DNA of 64,000 nucleotides from JACPYF01 sp947085845 (lineage in GTDB: Bacteria; Patescibacteriota; Saccharimonadia; Saccharimonadales; Saccharimonadaceae). The notes beneath the pieces were generated by a model, which had not been told where the DNA came from, searched no databases, and saw only the letters and a list, made by a program, of their open reading frames with translations. A program made the position numbers and the translations under genes. The DNA is taken from assembly GCA_947085845.1 (NCBI GenBank), contig CAMTXO010000001.1:1-64000 (forward strand). The letters are read 5' to 3'. Shown one piece after another: positions 8,381 through 16,396 of this stretch (its first letter is position 1; the number at the start of each line of letters is the position of its first letter).

Positions 8381-9784
8381 ATGAAGTGGCGAACTATTCT
8401 GGCGTCCCTAAAAAGCGCTGATATGCGAAAACGTTTGCTGGCAGTGCTTTTGATGGTTGTAGCCTACCGTTTCATTGCTCATGTACCCGTTCCTTTAGCC
8501 GAGCCTACCCAGCTGAAAAAAGTAATCGACACCGTACTAACTGGTAGTGATTTTGGTGGATTTTTAAACTTACTATCTGGCGGAGCGCTCGCTAGCTTTT
8601 CTATAGTTCTGGTCGGATTGAGCCCGTATATTACAGCATCCATTATTACTCAATTGATGACGAAAGTTATTCCTCGACTAGAGGAGCTGCATAAAGACGG
8701 TGAGTCAGGACGACGCAAAATCAACCAATGGACTCGTATGCTGGCGTTGCCGCTCGCTGTTATTCAATCGATCGCTTTTATATTTATACTGCGCCAAAGC
8801 GTATTAGCAGGTAACACCGTCGTGCTGAACAACACGACACCTATAGAATGGGTTATCGCTGTTACAGCCATGACAGCAGGTGCGATGTTACTGATGTGGA
8901 TGGGTGAGCTTATGACAGAGCAAGGTGTTGGAAACGGCATAAGCTTGCTTATTTTTGCTGGTATTATATCTCAAATACCATCCACCGCTGGCACGCTATG
9001 GAGTTCGCTTACTCAGGCAAGTAGCGACAAATTACAGATTTTGCACTACACTTTTCCGGTTGACGCAACAAGCTTTTGGACATCGGTGGTGATTGTCACG
9101 GTGAGTCTAGCAGTGCTGTATATACTGGTAAAAATTAACGAAGCCCAAAGAATTATTAATATCAACTATGCCAAACGTGTACAAGGAAATACTGCGTATG
9201 GTGGTACGACTAGTATTCTCCCAGTAAAAATAATTACTGCTGGTGTGATTCCTGTCATCTTTGCCGTCGCCTTCTTGTCGCTACCTGCATTCGTAGGGCA
9301 ACTACTAAAGGCTACTCAAAATCCACAATATACCGAACTAGCAAACAACTTGATCAAGTGGTTTCAAGCACCAACTGGTGGACTTACTACACTTGCTGAA
9401 GGAGCGTGGGTGTATCCTGCCGCATATTTCTTGCTGGTAGTTTTGTTTACGTATTTTTATACGGGTATTGTTTTCAACTCTGATGAAATTGCTGAAAACT
9501 TGCAAAAACAAGGTGGTTTTATTGCGCACATCAGACCTGGTGCAGCAACTGCTAAATATCTACGTAGTGTCGTAAATCGATTGACTTTATTTGGATCTGT
9601 TACACTTGGGCTCATTGCGATTCTTCCCTTTGCCGGTGAGTATATCGCATTCCAGTTTGGGATTACAGTGACAAACTTGGCCCTTGGCGGAACAGGGCTG
9701 CTAATCGTTGTATCAGTTGCGCTAGAAGCATTACGTCAGATCAACTCACGCGCTCTTATGGTCACATACGACGAGTATAGATAG
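8381..9784 (+). CDS. secY: Preprotein translocase subunit SecY
   Basis: 467 residues with about ten predicted membrane spans. Key segments are GGFLNLLSGGALASFSIVLV (plug and TM2 region), LGLSPYITASIITQLMT-like LVGLSPYITASIITQLMTKV, EQGVGNGISLLIFAGI, and the cytoplasmic loop around INYAKRVQGNTAYGG. It forms the protein-conducting channel with SecE, encoded at 39930. A strong site AAGGAGGG lies at 8363-8370. The adk and map genes that usually follow secY are not here. Confidence 0.97.
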   Translation: MKWRTILASLKSADMRKRLLAVLLMVVAYRFIAHVPVPLAEPTQLKKVIDTVLTGSDFGGFLNLLSGGALASFSIVLVGLSPYITASIITQLMTKVIPRLEELHKDGESGRRKINQWTRMLALPLAVIQSIAFIFILRQSVLAGNTVVLNNTTPIEWVIAVTAMTAGAMLLMWMGELMTEQGVGNGISLLIFAGIISQIPSTAGTLWSSLTQASSDKLQILHYTFPVDATSFWTSVVIVTVSLAVLYILVKINEAQRIININYAKRVQGNTAYGGTTSILPVKIITAGVIPVIFAVAFLSLPAFVGQLLKATQNPQYTELANNLIKWFQAPTGGLTTLAEGAWVYPAAYFLLVVLFTYFYTGIVFNSDEIAENLQKQGGFIAHIRPGAATAKYLRSVVNRLTLFGSVTLGLIAILPFAGEYIAFQFGITVTNLALGGTGLLIVVSVALEALRQINSRALMVTYDEYR

Positions 9785-9804
9785 ACTTAGTTAATACCAT
9801 AAAC

Positions 9805-9833
9805 TTGCAATTATGAGCAGACATGCCCATAAT
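9805..9833 (+). promoter_or_regulatory. Predicted promoter inside the ribosomal operon
   Basis: TTGCAA at 9805-9810 and CATAAT at 9828-9833 are separated by 17 bases. Transcription would start at about 9840, exactly the second in-frame ATG of the next gene, which suggests a leaderless transcript. Confidence 0.55.
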
Positions 9834-9839
9834 TTTACT

Positions 9840-10736
9840 ATGAAAAGAGAGTTTCCTGTACCATTTATTTATCAGAAAAAAGATGGCGTTCGTCTAACTG
9901 GTTACAGACAAGCCCAAGTACTAGCCGTGCTAGAAGATATGCAGGGGACTATCTCCTCTGACAATATACCTAAAAGCATCAAAGAGAACCTTGGTATCGA
10001 CAATACGCGTGGTGCAGATTTCAACAAAGCCGTAAAAGCGCTGGTAAAAAAAGAGCTGGCTATAGACTCTAGAGAAAATACTGCACAGCAGCAAGTAGTA
10101 TTAACTGAAAAGGGTTACCAAAAAATTGTAGAACTGAAATCCTCCCCCGATCTCATTAGCTCAGTAAAAGATAAATCCAGACTGCAGTTTGGTGTAAGTT
10201 GCAGAATTCTTGAGTATATCCTAGAAGAGTCGGTCGAAACTGACGAAAACGGGGTGGCATGGCTATTTGCATCTAACCAAGACGGTAAAACCAATGTTTC
10301 CTTGGATATTGTTGCTGGTCTCGACGGCTATATTACAGAAGATCTGATAGACAGAAGGCTGTCATTTCTATGCCATGACCATAATTACGTAGAGTTTATA
10401 CACGAAAATAATCAAATAGGCCGAGGTAACATGATCATTAATGTAGGCGTAACCCCAACTGGGAGAGATTATTATGAAAAAGTTGTTGATCATGTGTTTG
10501 AGCAGTCTTCTGATTTAGACTTGAGAAATGCTGTAGATAAAGTGGTAGATGCAGCAACTCAAGGCATGGAATATGCAAATGTGCTTGGTGATCGAGAACT
10601 TTTGAAGTGGTTTATAGAGATGTCATCAGCATATGAGTTAACAGAGATGAATTTGCTAGAACTTGTGAGAAGAAAAAACATTTTAGACGAGAAATTGCGT
10701 TCAGTAGAGCTGTGTGTAAGTAGTAAAGCCGCATAG
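9840..10736 (+). CDS. Uncharacterised protein between secY and infA
   Basis: 298 residues if it starts at the ATG at 9840; an upstream ATG at 9813 would add nine residues but lies inside the predicted promoter. No function is recognised. Residues roughly 20-90 (YRQAQVLAVLEDMQGTIS ... VVLTEKGYQKI) read like a winged-helix-type segment; the middle (VDENGVAWLFASNQDGKTNV in outline) and the acidic helical C-terminus match nothing I know. Base composition is more A/T-rich and uses more AGA codons than the ribosomal genes around it. It interrupts the position where adk and map usually sit, so it may be an insertion. Confidence 0.6.
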   Translation: MKREFPVPFIYQKKDGVRLTGYRQAQVLAVLEDMQGTISSDNIPKSIKENLGIDNTRGADFNKAVKALVKKELAIDSRENTAQQQVVLTEKGYQKIVELKSSPDLISSVKDKSRLQFGVSCRILEYILEESVETDENGVAWLFASNQDGKTNVSLDIVAGLDGYITEDLIDRRLSFLCHDHNYVEFIHENNQIGRGNMIINVGVTPTGRDYYEKVVDHVFEQSSDLDLRNAVDKVVDAATQGMEYANVLGDRELLKWFIEMSSAYELTEMNLLELVRRKNILDEKLRSVELCVSSKAA

Positions 10737-10746
10737 GCTTTATTTT
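10724..10746 (+). terminator. Short intrinsic terminator
   Basis: TAAAGCC (10724-10730) and GGCTTTA (10736-10742) form a 7-bp stem with a 5-nt loop, followed by TTTTAATT. It overlaps the stop codon of the unknown gene. The stem is short, so the strength is uncertain. Confidence 0.5.
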
Positions 10747-10748
10747 AA

Positions 10749-10776
10749 TTGACAATTCGTGCAGAAAAGCTACAAT
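10749..10776 (+). promoter_or_regulatory. Predicted promoter upstream of infA (distal)
   Basis: Consensus TTGACA at 10749-10754, 16-nt spacer, TACAAT at 10771-10776. It would restart transcription of the second half of the ribosomal operon after the terminator just before it. Confidence 0.65.
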
Positions 10777-10828
10777 GATAGTATCAATGAGTTTATGTTT
10801 CTCAAAGAAGAGATTTTTGGGAAAACTC

Positions 10829-10857
10829 TTTACTTAGCTCTGTAAGTTGTGTATAAT
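10829..10857 (+). promoter_or_regulatory. Predicted promoter upstream of infA (proximal)
   Basis: TTTACT at 10829-10834 and a perfect TATAAT at 10852-10857 with a 17-nt spacer. Transcription would begin near 10864, giving only about nine untranslated bases before the infA ATG. Confidence 0.6.
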
Positions 10858-10872
10858 CATTCCTTGTAGTCT

Positions 10873-11097
10873 ATGGCTGTTCAAAAGGAAGTAATCAAGT
10901 TAACAGGTAAGGTGATAGAAGCTTTACCGAATGCCCAGTTCAAACTGGAGCTTGAGAACGGCCATACCATCATCGGGCACATTTCGGGTAAGATGCGCAA
11001 GCACTACATCCGTCTCGTACCAGGTGACAAAGTGGAAGTTGAGTTAACCCCCTACGATCTCACAAAGGGTAGAATCACCTTCCGCTCCAAAGAATAA
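10873..11097 (+). CDS. infA: Translation initiation factor IF-1
   Basis: 74 residues, the usual length. It is a single S1-type OB fold: VIKLTGKVIEALPNAQFKLE, GHISGKMRKHYIRLVPGDKV, ELTPYDLTKGRITFR. IF-1 binds the 30S A site during initiation. It starts with no visible Shine-Dalgarno and only a very short predicted leader. Followed by rpmJ, rpsM and rpsK as in the alpha operon. Confidence 0.97.
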   Translation: MAVQKEVIKLTGKVIEALPNAQFKLELENGHTIIGHISGKMRKHYIRLVPGDKVEVELTPYDLTKGRITFRSKE

Positions 11098-11128
11098 TGT
11101 AAGTCGTAATTTCTTATAAGGAGAAGTC

Positions 11129-11245
11129 ATGAAAGTTCGCGCCAGCGTCAAAAAAATTAGTCCAGACGACCAACTTGTTCGACGCAAGGGTAAACTTCGT
11201 GTTATCAATAAGAAACGACCAAAAAATAAGCAAAGGCAAGGTTAA
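11129..11245 (+). CDS. rpmJ: 50S ribosomal protein L36, zinc-free form
   Basis: A 38-codon gene with AAGGAG at 11118-11123. It begins MKVRASVKKI and ends RPKNKQRQG, which is unmistakable for L36. The four zinc ligands of the classical form (three Cys and one His) are replaced: the first pair reads ISPDDQ and the later Cys and His positions read INKKRPKN. It is therefore the C-minus type that folds without zinc. Confidence 0.95.
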   Translation: MKVRASVKKISPDDQLVRRKGKLRVINKKRPKNKQRQG

Positions 11246-11249
11246 ATAA

Positions 11250-11636
11250 GTGGCTCGAATTGCAAACGTTACAGTTCCTACTGAAAAACAAGTTCAGATT
11301 AGTCTGACTTATATCTATGGTATTGGTCCAAAATTTGCTAAAGACATTCTAGAAGCAACTAATATCGAGCCTACAAAGCGCGTAAAGGACCTATCTGAAG
11401 CCGAGCTTACAAAGATCCGTAATATTATCGATCAGGACTATAACGTTGAAGGCGATTTGCAACGTGTTGTAACTAACAATATTAAACGCCTTAAGGACGT
11501 AGGTTCTTATCGTGGTTTACGACACAAAAATGGTTTGCCATCACGTGGTCAACGAACGCGAACAAATGCACGCACTCGTCGAGGACGAAAAGTTGCGGTT
11601 GGCGGAACTCAGAAAAAAGCAGCGAGTAAAACTTAG
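11250..11636 (+). CDS. rpsM: 30S ribosomal protein S13
   Basis: 128 residues starting with GTG at 11250, with AAAGGCAAGG upstream. RIANVTVPTEKQVQISLTYI and GSYRGLRHKNGLPSRGQRTR are the S13 signatures. S13 contacts P-site tRNA and L5 across the subunit interface. Confidence 0.97.
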   Translation: MARIANVTVPTEKQVQISLTYIYGIGPKFAKDILEATNIEPTKRVKDLSEAELTKIRNIIDQDYNVEGDLQRVVTNNIKRLKDVGSYRGLRHKNGLPSRGQRTRTNARTRRGRKVAVGGTQKKAASKT

Positions 11637-11645
11637 GAATATTTT

Positions 11646-12056
11646 ATGGCAGAAGCAACAACAACTACACCAAAGGTTAAAACCTCAAAAAAGAAGCAAA
11701 AGCGCTCAGTTCCATCTGGACAAGTGCATATTCAAGCTACTTTCAATAACACTATCATTACCTTTACAGATAAAAAAGGTGGTAAATTGACTGCAAGTAG
11801 TGCTGGTGCATGTGGTTTTCGTGGTAGCAAAAAAGGTACAGCATACGCAGCCCAGATTGCTAGTGAAAAAGCTGGCGAAGCTGCAAAATCACTACACGGA
11901 ATAAAAGGCGTTGAAGTATTCGTAAAAGGTGTAGGACTTGGCCGAGATGCTGCTATTAGAGCTCTAACTGGCCTCGATATACAAGTAGAAAGCATCAAGG
12001 ACGTCACCGGAATTCCACACGGTGGAACACGACCACGTAAAGCGAGGAGAGCATAA
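11646..12056 (+). CDS. rpsK: 30S ribosomal protein S11
   Basis: 136 residues. VHIQATFNNTIITFTDKKGG, GFRGSKKGTAYAAQIA and DVTGIPHGGTRPRKARR are family signatures. S11 forms the platform near the mRNA exit. It begins with a lysine/threonine-rich N-terminus and overlaps rpsD by one base. Confidence 0.97.
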   Translation: MAEATTTTPKVKTSKKKQKRSVPSGQVHIQATFNNTIITFTDKKGGKLTASSAGACGFRGSKKGTAYAAQIASEKAGEAAKSLHGIKGVEVFVKGVGLGRDAAIRALTGLDIQVESIKDVTGIPHGGTRPRKARRA

Positions 12057-12679
12057 TGGCCCGAGACCGAAGTCCAATTGTTAAACAAAGTCGTCGCGAA
12101 GGCTATGCATTGCACCCTAAAGCGCATAAAGTTATGGCTAAAAAAAGTACCCCACCGGGTCAACATGGCCGCTCACGTCAGGCAAAACCTAGCTTGTACG
12201 CTACTCAGCTACGTGAAAAGCAGAAAGTCCGTCGTTTGTATGGTCTTTTAGAAAAACAATTTGCTCGTCTAATGAAAGAAGCTAGCCGTTCCCAAGGTCA
12301 ATCAGGTGAAATGCTACTAGAATTGCTAGAACGTCGTCTTGACAATGCCGTATACCGAGCTGGATTTGCAACAAGCCGTCGTGCGAGTCGCCAACTAGTT
12401 ACCCACGGACACTTCATGCTGAACGGCCGTCGAGTTGACATTCCATCAATTCGCCTAAAAGAAGGTGATGAAATTACCCTGCGTCCAAAGTCTGGAAACG
12501 GAAAAAACATGTACTTCGCTACTATTGAAGAAACCCATAAAGACACTGTTCAGCAGCCACTCAGCTGGCTAAAGAGCGATGTCAAAAAGGTTTCAATCAA
12601 GGTAACAGGCAAGCCAACCCGCGAAGAGGCCGAAGACGGCATAGATGAACAATTAATCGTTGAATATTACTCACGTTAA
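12056..12679 (+). CDS. rpsD: 30S ribosomal protein S4, zinc-free form
   Basis: 207 residues. The S4 RNA-binding domain (LERRLDNAVYRAGFATSRRA, LVTHGHFMLNGRRVDIPS) is at residues 95-160. The N-terminal region has no cysteines, so the zinc finger of many S4 proteins is absent. S4 starts 30S assembly; in E. coli it also represses the alpha operon. Confidence 0.97.
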   Translation: MARDRSPIVKQSRREGYALHPKAHKVMAKKSTPPGQHGRSRQAKPSLYATQLREKQKVRRLYGLLEKQFARLMKEASRSQGQSGEMLLELLERRLDNAVYRAGFATSRRASRQLVTHGHFMLNGRRVDIPSIRLKEGDEITLRPKSGNGKNMYFATIEETHKDTVQQPLSWLKSDVKKVSIKVTGKPTREEAEDGIDEQLIVEYYSR

Positions 12680-12705
12680 GACTTTAAAAGAAGGAGAACA
12701 AACCC

Positions 12706-13626
12706 GTGTCAAAAGTCATACATAACCCAACATTAGCAAACGTAACTCAGCACTCATCAATGAGCGCAACTTTCGTGATCGAACCACTACATAGTGGTTA
12801 CGGCATGACGTTAGGAAATAGCCTACGTCGCGTACTACTATCTAGTATTGCTGGTAGTGCTATTACTGCTTTCAAAATCGAAGGTGTTACGCACGAATTT
12901 ACAACCATTCCAGGTATCAAGGAAGATGTTGTCGACATCATGTTAAACCTCAAGAATATTCGTTTTAAAAACGTATTTGATGAGCCTATTGAACTAAGTC
13001 TAGACGCAAAAGGTGCTGGTGTTGTAAAAGCAAGTGCTATCAAAACTACTGGTGACGTTGAAATCGTTAACCCACAGCAGATTATCGCAACTATTGACGA
13101 TCCAAAAGGAAGTATTCATATTGATTTTGTTGTTGAAGCTGGTCGTGGCTACCGAACTATCGAAGAATCTAGCGACAAGCGTGTACACAGTGACATGATT
13201 GCCCTAGATGCAGTTTTCGGCCCTGTGCGTCGTGTACGTTACAGCGTTTCATCAACTCGTGTTGGTCAGGTAACAGATCTAGACAAACTATCTCTTACTG
13301 TTGATACAGACGGCTCTATCACCCCACAAGATGCATTCGAAGAAGCTGCTGCACTACTAATCAACCAGTACACAGCACTAGCTGGCAGTACTCGTATTGA
13401 AGCAGCTCCTAGCCTTGTTAGCGAAACAGAAGATGATGGTGAACTAGACACTCCTATCGAGGATCTAAATCTTACTGCTCGTACTGCAAATGCATTGATC
13501 AACAATGACATTCGTACCGTTCAAGACCTAGTAAACCTTAGTGAAATTGATCTACGTGAACTAAAAGGTTTTGGCAGTAAAGCGCTTGATGAAGTAAAAG
13601 ATAAGCTTGCGGAGTTGGAGCTTTAA
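12706..13626 (+). CDS. rpoA: RNA polymerase alpha subunit
   Basis: 306 residues starting with GTG at 12706 behind AAGGAG at 12691-12696. The N-terminal dimerisation domain contains FVIEPLHSGYGMTLGNSLRR and LLSSIAGSAITAFKIEGV. The C-terminal domain with helix-hairpin-helix character (LTARTANALINNDIRTVQDL, GFGSKALDEVKDKLAEL) is intact, so contacts with UP elements and activators remain possible. rplQ follows after 2 bases. Confidence 0.98.
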   Translation: MSKVIHNPTLANVTQHSSMSATFVIEPLHSGYGMTLGNSLRRVLLSSIAGSAITAFKIEGVTHEFTTIPGIKEDVVDIMLNLKNIRFKNVFDEPIELSLDAKGAGVVKASAIKTTGDVEIVNPQQIIATIDDPKGSIHIDFVVEAGRGYRTIEESSDKRVHSDMIALDAVFGPVRRVRYSVSSTRVGQVTDLDKLSLTVDTDGSITPQDAFEEAAALLINQYTALAGSTRIEAAPSLVSETEDDGELDTPIEDLNLTARTANALINNDIRTVQDLVNLSEIDLRELKGFGSKALDEVKDKLAELEL

Positions 13627-13628
13627 CA

Positions 13629-14075
13629 ATGCACCGCCACGGATATCAAGGCCGCAAATTTGGCCGTGAACGAGACCAGCGTAAAGCTCTTATTAAGGGT
13701 TTGCTTACTAGTCTATTCGAACATGGTAAGATCGAGACTACTTTGCCAAAAGCAAAGGATTTACGACCTGCAGCTGAAAAGCTCATTACAAAAGCCAAGC
13801 GAGGTGATTTGAGTGCTCGTCGACAAGTTATTGCTAGTGTTTCAACACTAAACGTAGCAAACAAGCTAGTTGACGAAATTGCACCACAAATAAAGCGCGA
13901 CAGTGGCTACTTACGTATTGTAAAAACTGATCTACGTCGTGGGGATAACACTCAAATGGCTATTGTAGAATTTGTCGACGAGCTAAAATCTATCCCAAAA
14001 CCTGAAAAAGCTGTAAAACCAGTAGCAAAGAAACCTGCCGTTAAAAAAGCAGCACCAAAGAAAGTAAAGGCTTAA
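13629..14075 (+). CDS. rplQ: 50S ribosomal protein L17
   Basis: 148 residues. MHRHGYQGRKFGRERDQRKA and LLTSLFEHGKIETTLPKAK are the L17 signatures. The last 25 residues are a Lys/Pro/Ala-rich tail (KKPAVKKAAPKKVKA) not present in short L17 forms. Confidence 0.96.
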   Translation: MHRHGYQGRKFGRERDQRKALIKGLLTSLFEHGKIETTLPKAKDLRPAAEKLITKAKRGDLSARRQVIASVSTLNVANKLVDEIAPQIKRDSGYLRIVKTDLRRGDNTQMAIVEFVDELKSIPKPEKAVKPVAKKPAVKKAAPKKVKA

Positions 14076-14078
14076 GCT

Positions 14079-14516
14079 ATGACTCATAAGACATATTCAC
14101 AAAAACCATCTGAAATTACACGAAAGTGGGTTCTTATTGACGCGTCTGATGCACCATTAGGCCGCATTTCTGTGCTAATTTCTAAATACCTCATTGGAAA
14201 ATACAAACCAACCTACACGCCTCATATTGACGCTGGTGATTTTGTGGTAGTTATCAATGCTGAAAAAGCTATACTAACCGGCGACAAAGAAGAAGCAAAA
14301 ACGTACTATCGCCACAGCGGATACCCAGGTGGCATCAAAAGCGCTACAGCAAAAGAAGTACGCGAAAAGCATCCAGAGCGGCTCATTGAAGCCTCAGTAA
14401 AAGGAATGCTACCAAAAAACAAATTAGCAAACGAACGCATGAAACGTATGAAGATTTTTACAGGTAGTGAACATGATCACAATGCACAAAAGCCTATGAA
14501 AGTTGAGGTAAAGTAA
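14079..14516 (+). CDS. rplM: 50S ribosomal protein L13
   Basis: 145 residues. RKWVLIDASDAPLGRISVLI, HIDAGDFVVVINAEK, YRHSGYPGG and AVKGMLPKN-like SVKGMLPKNKLANERMKRMK identify L13, an early 50S assembly protein. It is paired with rpsI one base downstream, the standard L13-S9 unit, here fused to the alpha operon. Confidence 0.97.
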   Translation: MTHKTYSQKPSEITRKWVLIDASDAPLGRISVLISKYLIGKYKPTYTPHIDAGDFVVVINAEKAILTGDKEEAKTYYRHSGYPGGIKSATAKEVREKHPERLIEASVKGMLPKNKLANERMKRMKIFTGSEHDHNAQKPMKVEVK

Positions 14517-14517
14517 T

Positions 14518-14919
14518 ATGGCAACCAAAAATAGTTATTTTTATGGCCTAGGCCGACGCAAAAGTGCAACCGCACGAGCTCGTCTTACTAAAGGAAAAGG
14601 CAATATCACAATCAATGGTAAAACTGCCGAAGAGTACCTAGACGGCAACACTAGTATGCTTGCTGAACTCACAGACCCATTGGCACTTATTGGCAAACAA
14701 AAAGAACACGATGTTTCTTTAGTCATTAAAGGTGGTGGTTTGTCTGGTCAAGTTGACGCTGCAAAGCTAGCAATCGCCAAAGCAATAAGTGTTATGAATG
14801 AAGATCTTCGTTCAACACTTAAAAAAGCAGGACTTTTGAAGCGTGACCCACGTGAGAAAGAGCGTAAGAAATACGGTCTACGATCTGCACGTAAAAAAGA
14901 ACAATTCTCGAAACGTTAA
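14518..14919 (+). CDS. rpsI: 30S ribosomal protein S9
   Basis: 133 residues. YGLGRRKSATARARLTKGKG at the N-terminus and DPREKERKKYGLRSARKKEQ with the terminal FSKR, whose last residues reach P-site tRNA, identify S9. Last gene of the ribosomal block. Confidence 0.98.
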   Translation: MATKNSYFYGLGRRKSATARARLTKGKGNITINGKTAEEYLDGNTSMLAELTDPLALIGKQKEHDVSLVIKGGGLSGQVDAAKLAIAKAISVMNEDLRSTLKKAGLLKRDPREKERKKYGLRSARKKEQFSKR

Positions 14920-14929
14920 ATCGTTATAC

Positions 14930-14956
14930 AAAAAACCGCCGATATGGCGGTTTTTT
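14930..14956. terminator. Bidirectional intrinsic terminator
   Basis: A perfect 11-bp stem AAAAAACCGCC / GGCGGTTTTTT with a 5-nt loop (GATAT). The T-run on either strand lets it end both the ribosomal operon and the convergent glycosidase gene, whose stop codon lies one base beyond. Confidence 0.92.
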
Positions 14957-14957
14957 G

Positions 14958-16172
14958 TTACATATCAAGTACTAATCCACCCCAGGTAAAGCCTTCTGCC
15001 CCGTAGCCTTCACCTGAAAATGGGTTATAGAACTCACGAAAACCTGATTTTTCAATAAGCTGTATAGATTGATTGCGTAACTGATCAGCCTGCTCACCGT
15101 AGCCATAGCGTCTTAGACCTTTTACTATCAGCCAGTTTGAACCCATCCATACAGGACCGCGCCAATTTGGCCATGGCCAAGTGTTTTCTAGATCAAAACT
15201 TGGTTCATTTAACGAAACTGTTGGTACTCCATATGAAGTAGAGAAATAGTCAGGATCAGCTAGCATGCCAACTAGCTGGTTGGCTTCTTCGTGCGTAGCT
15301 ATACCGGCATACATTGGCATAAACAATGCCCATGTGCGAATATCGATCTTCATCTCTTTGTCTCCCGAATTCATAGTTGAGCAGTACAAACCATCATTTG
15401 CAACCATTCTTTCACGAATTGATTTAGAAGTTTTTTCAAAGTGAGTTATTGACCATTCAGCTATCCGACTGTGTCCAGTTAGTCCTGCTAGCCTTGCTGT
15501 TATATTTAAACTCTCTAAAAGTATGCAGTTAAATGGAAGATCACGCACCCAGTGCTTCAAGTCCATTCGTTGCCTAACCACAAATCTCGCTTCACGCCAA
15601 TCTTCTACTAGTTCCATACGTGCTGCATAATTCTCTGCTAGCGTCCAACTAGGGCCAAGCTCTAAGGCCTGGTCGAAACGTGGACTAGTGTCTTCACCTG
15701 ACTCGTCTGGATTAATAATGCCAATCAATCCAGATTTTCTCGGGTCACGGTCACGATAGAAAAAGCGGTGAAAGTCATGAATGTGCGGTAACATTTCGCG
15801 GACAAAGTCGATATCTCCATCAGCAGCATATATTTTACTCACAGCTTCCGCAATGAGAGGTGGTTGCGTAATACTGCTTGTCTGACGCTTCCCCCAGGCT
15901 ATTTTCAAATGATCAGGAATATCAGTGTGCTGCCAGTAAATCATGTGTGGAACCATACCATTCTCAAACTGTTTCGACACAAGTGAGCGAAGCTCTGCTT
16001 TTGCTTGTGGTATATCAAAGTGGCTCATCGCAATTGCCATAAAACAGCTATCCCACAGCCATTGGTAAGGGTAGGTATGTATGCTGGGTATAGTGTAACT
16101 AAAGTCACCAACCGATCGTCTATTTTGTTGGTAAAGATGTTTTATTTTGTGTTGCAGTTGCCCATCCGTCAT
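14958..16172 (-). CDS. GH63/trehalase-like (alpha/alpha)6-barrel glycosidase
   Basis: 404 residues with no signal peptide. The motifs YQWLWDSCFMAIAM near the N-terminus, WPWPNWRGPVWMGSNWLIVK and NPFSGEGYGAEGFTWGGLVL near the C-terminus are those of the mannosylglycerate/glucosylglycerate hydrolase-like branch of clan GH-G. The Asp in WDS and the Glu in GAEGF are the likely catalytic pair. Substrate is inferred only: an alpha-glucoside or alpha-mannoside such as a compatible solute. It may work with the alpha-glucan cluster at 23-27 kb. The predicted mRNA is nearly leaderless. Confidence 0.75.
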   Translation of the reverse strand: MTDGQLQHKIKHLYQQNRRSVGDFSYTIPSIHTYPYQWLWDSCFMAIAMSHFDIPQAKAELRSLVSKQFENGMVPHMIYWQHTDIPDHLKIAWGKRQTSSITQPPLIAEAVSKIYAADGDIDFVREMLPHIHDFHRFFYRDRDPRKSGLIGIINPDESGEDTSPRFDQALELGPSWTLAENYAARMELVEDWREARFVVRQRMDLKHWVRDLPFNCILLESLNITARLAGLTGHSRIAEWSITHFEKTSKSIRERMVANDGLYCSTMNSGDKEMKIDIRTWALFMPMYAGIATHEEANQLVGMLADPDYFSTSYGVPTVSLNEPSFDLENTWPWPNWRGPVWMGSNWLIVKGLRRYGYGEQADQLRNQSIQLIEKSGFREFYNPFSGEGYGAEGFTWGGLVLDM

Positions 16173-16188
16173 TGTTCTCTATAGTATA
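16173..16188 (-). promoter_or_regulatory. -10 box close to the glycosidase start
   Basis: TATACT (reverse strand of 16183-16188) lies 10 nt before the ATG at 16172, with no Shine-Dalgarno between. It diverges from the promoter at 16203-16230. Confidence 0.45.
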
Positions 16189-16202
16189 ACAGTTAAGAAT
16201 TG

Positions 16203-16230
16203 TTGACAAATAGTAGAAACTGTATAGAAT
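16203..16230 (+). promoter_or_regulatory. Promoter of the attenuated trpS operon
   Basis: TTGACA at 16203-16208, 16-nt spacer, TAGAAT at 16225-16230. The predicted start at about 16237 coincides with the ATG (16238) of the small leader ORF. Confidence 0.7.
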
Positions 16231-16237
16231 AATGACT

Positions 16238-16312
16238 ATGACTCAAATGCAAACTAGTCAATATTGGTTTACCGACACTTCCGTGGCGGTTTTCTCCGTG
16301 TGTTTGCATTAA
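16238..16312 (+). CDS. Putative 24-residue leader peptide with a Trp codon
   Basis: Starting at the ATG at 16238, which lies 7 nt after the -10 box, the frame reads MTQMQTSQYW and then 14 more residues to a TAA at 16310-16312. An in-frame ATG at 16232 lies upstream of the predicted transcription start. The single Trp codon (codon 10, 16265-16267) sits three bases before the first hairpin, where a stalled ribosome would block that hairpin. Too short to be supported by coding statistics; the case rests on its position. Confidence 0.5.
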   Translation: MTQMQTSQYWFTDTSVAVFSVCLH

Positions 16313-16344
16313 ATCTAAAATACACAATCAAATATATCGAAAAG

Positions 16345-16369
16345 ATCGCCACGCTGGAGGCGATTTTTT
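16345..16369 (+). terminator. Attenuator terminator hairpin
   Basis: ATCGCC (16345-16350) pairs with GGCGAT (16359-16364) around an 8-nt loop, followed by six T residues; flanking A and T bases can lengthen the stem. It lies between the promoter and the first structural gene, so it must be bypassed for the operon to be expressed. Confidence 0.75.
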
Positions 16370-16396
16370 AATAGTAGATATAAATGAAAGAATAAC

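Larger units (their letters stand above)
16237..16370 (+). promoter_or_regulatory. Putative Trp-responsive transcription attenuator
   Basis: Four segments can pair in alternative ways. Segment 1 (16271-16278) pairs with segment 2 (16283-16290) as ACCGACAC/GTGGCGGT, seven of eight positions. Segment 2 can instead pair with segment 3 (16345-16352, ATCGCCAC) over eight positions including one G-U. Segment 3 pairs with segment 4 (16359-16364) to form the terminator. An outer stem AATGCAAAC/GTTTGCATT (16246-16254 with 16302-16310) encloses hairpin 1:2. This is the textbook 1:2, 2:3, 3:4 layout of amino-acid attenuators, upstream of an operon containing trpS. Confidence 0.6.

Noticed and set aside
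10787..10837. 16-codon ORF just after the distal infA promoter as another leader peptide
   Set aside because: No run of one amino acid codon and no terminator/antiterminator pair follow it; probably chance.
16260..16295. T-box riboswitch upstream of the trpS operon
   Set aside because: TGGTTTACCG loosely resembles the T-box core, but there is no specifier stem, no AGGGTGG-type consensus and the leader is too short; the leader-peptide attenuator explains the pairings better.
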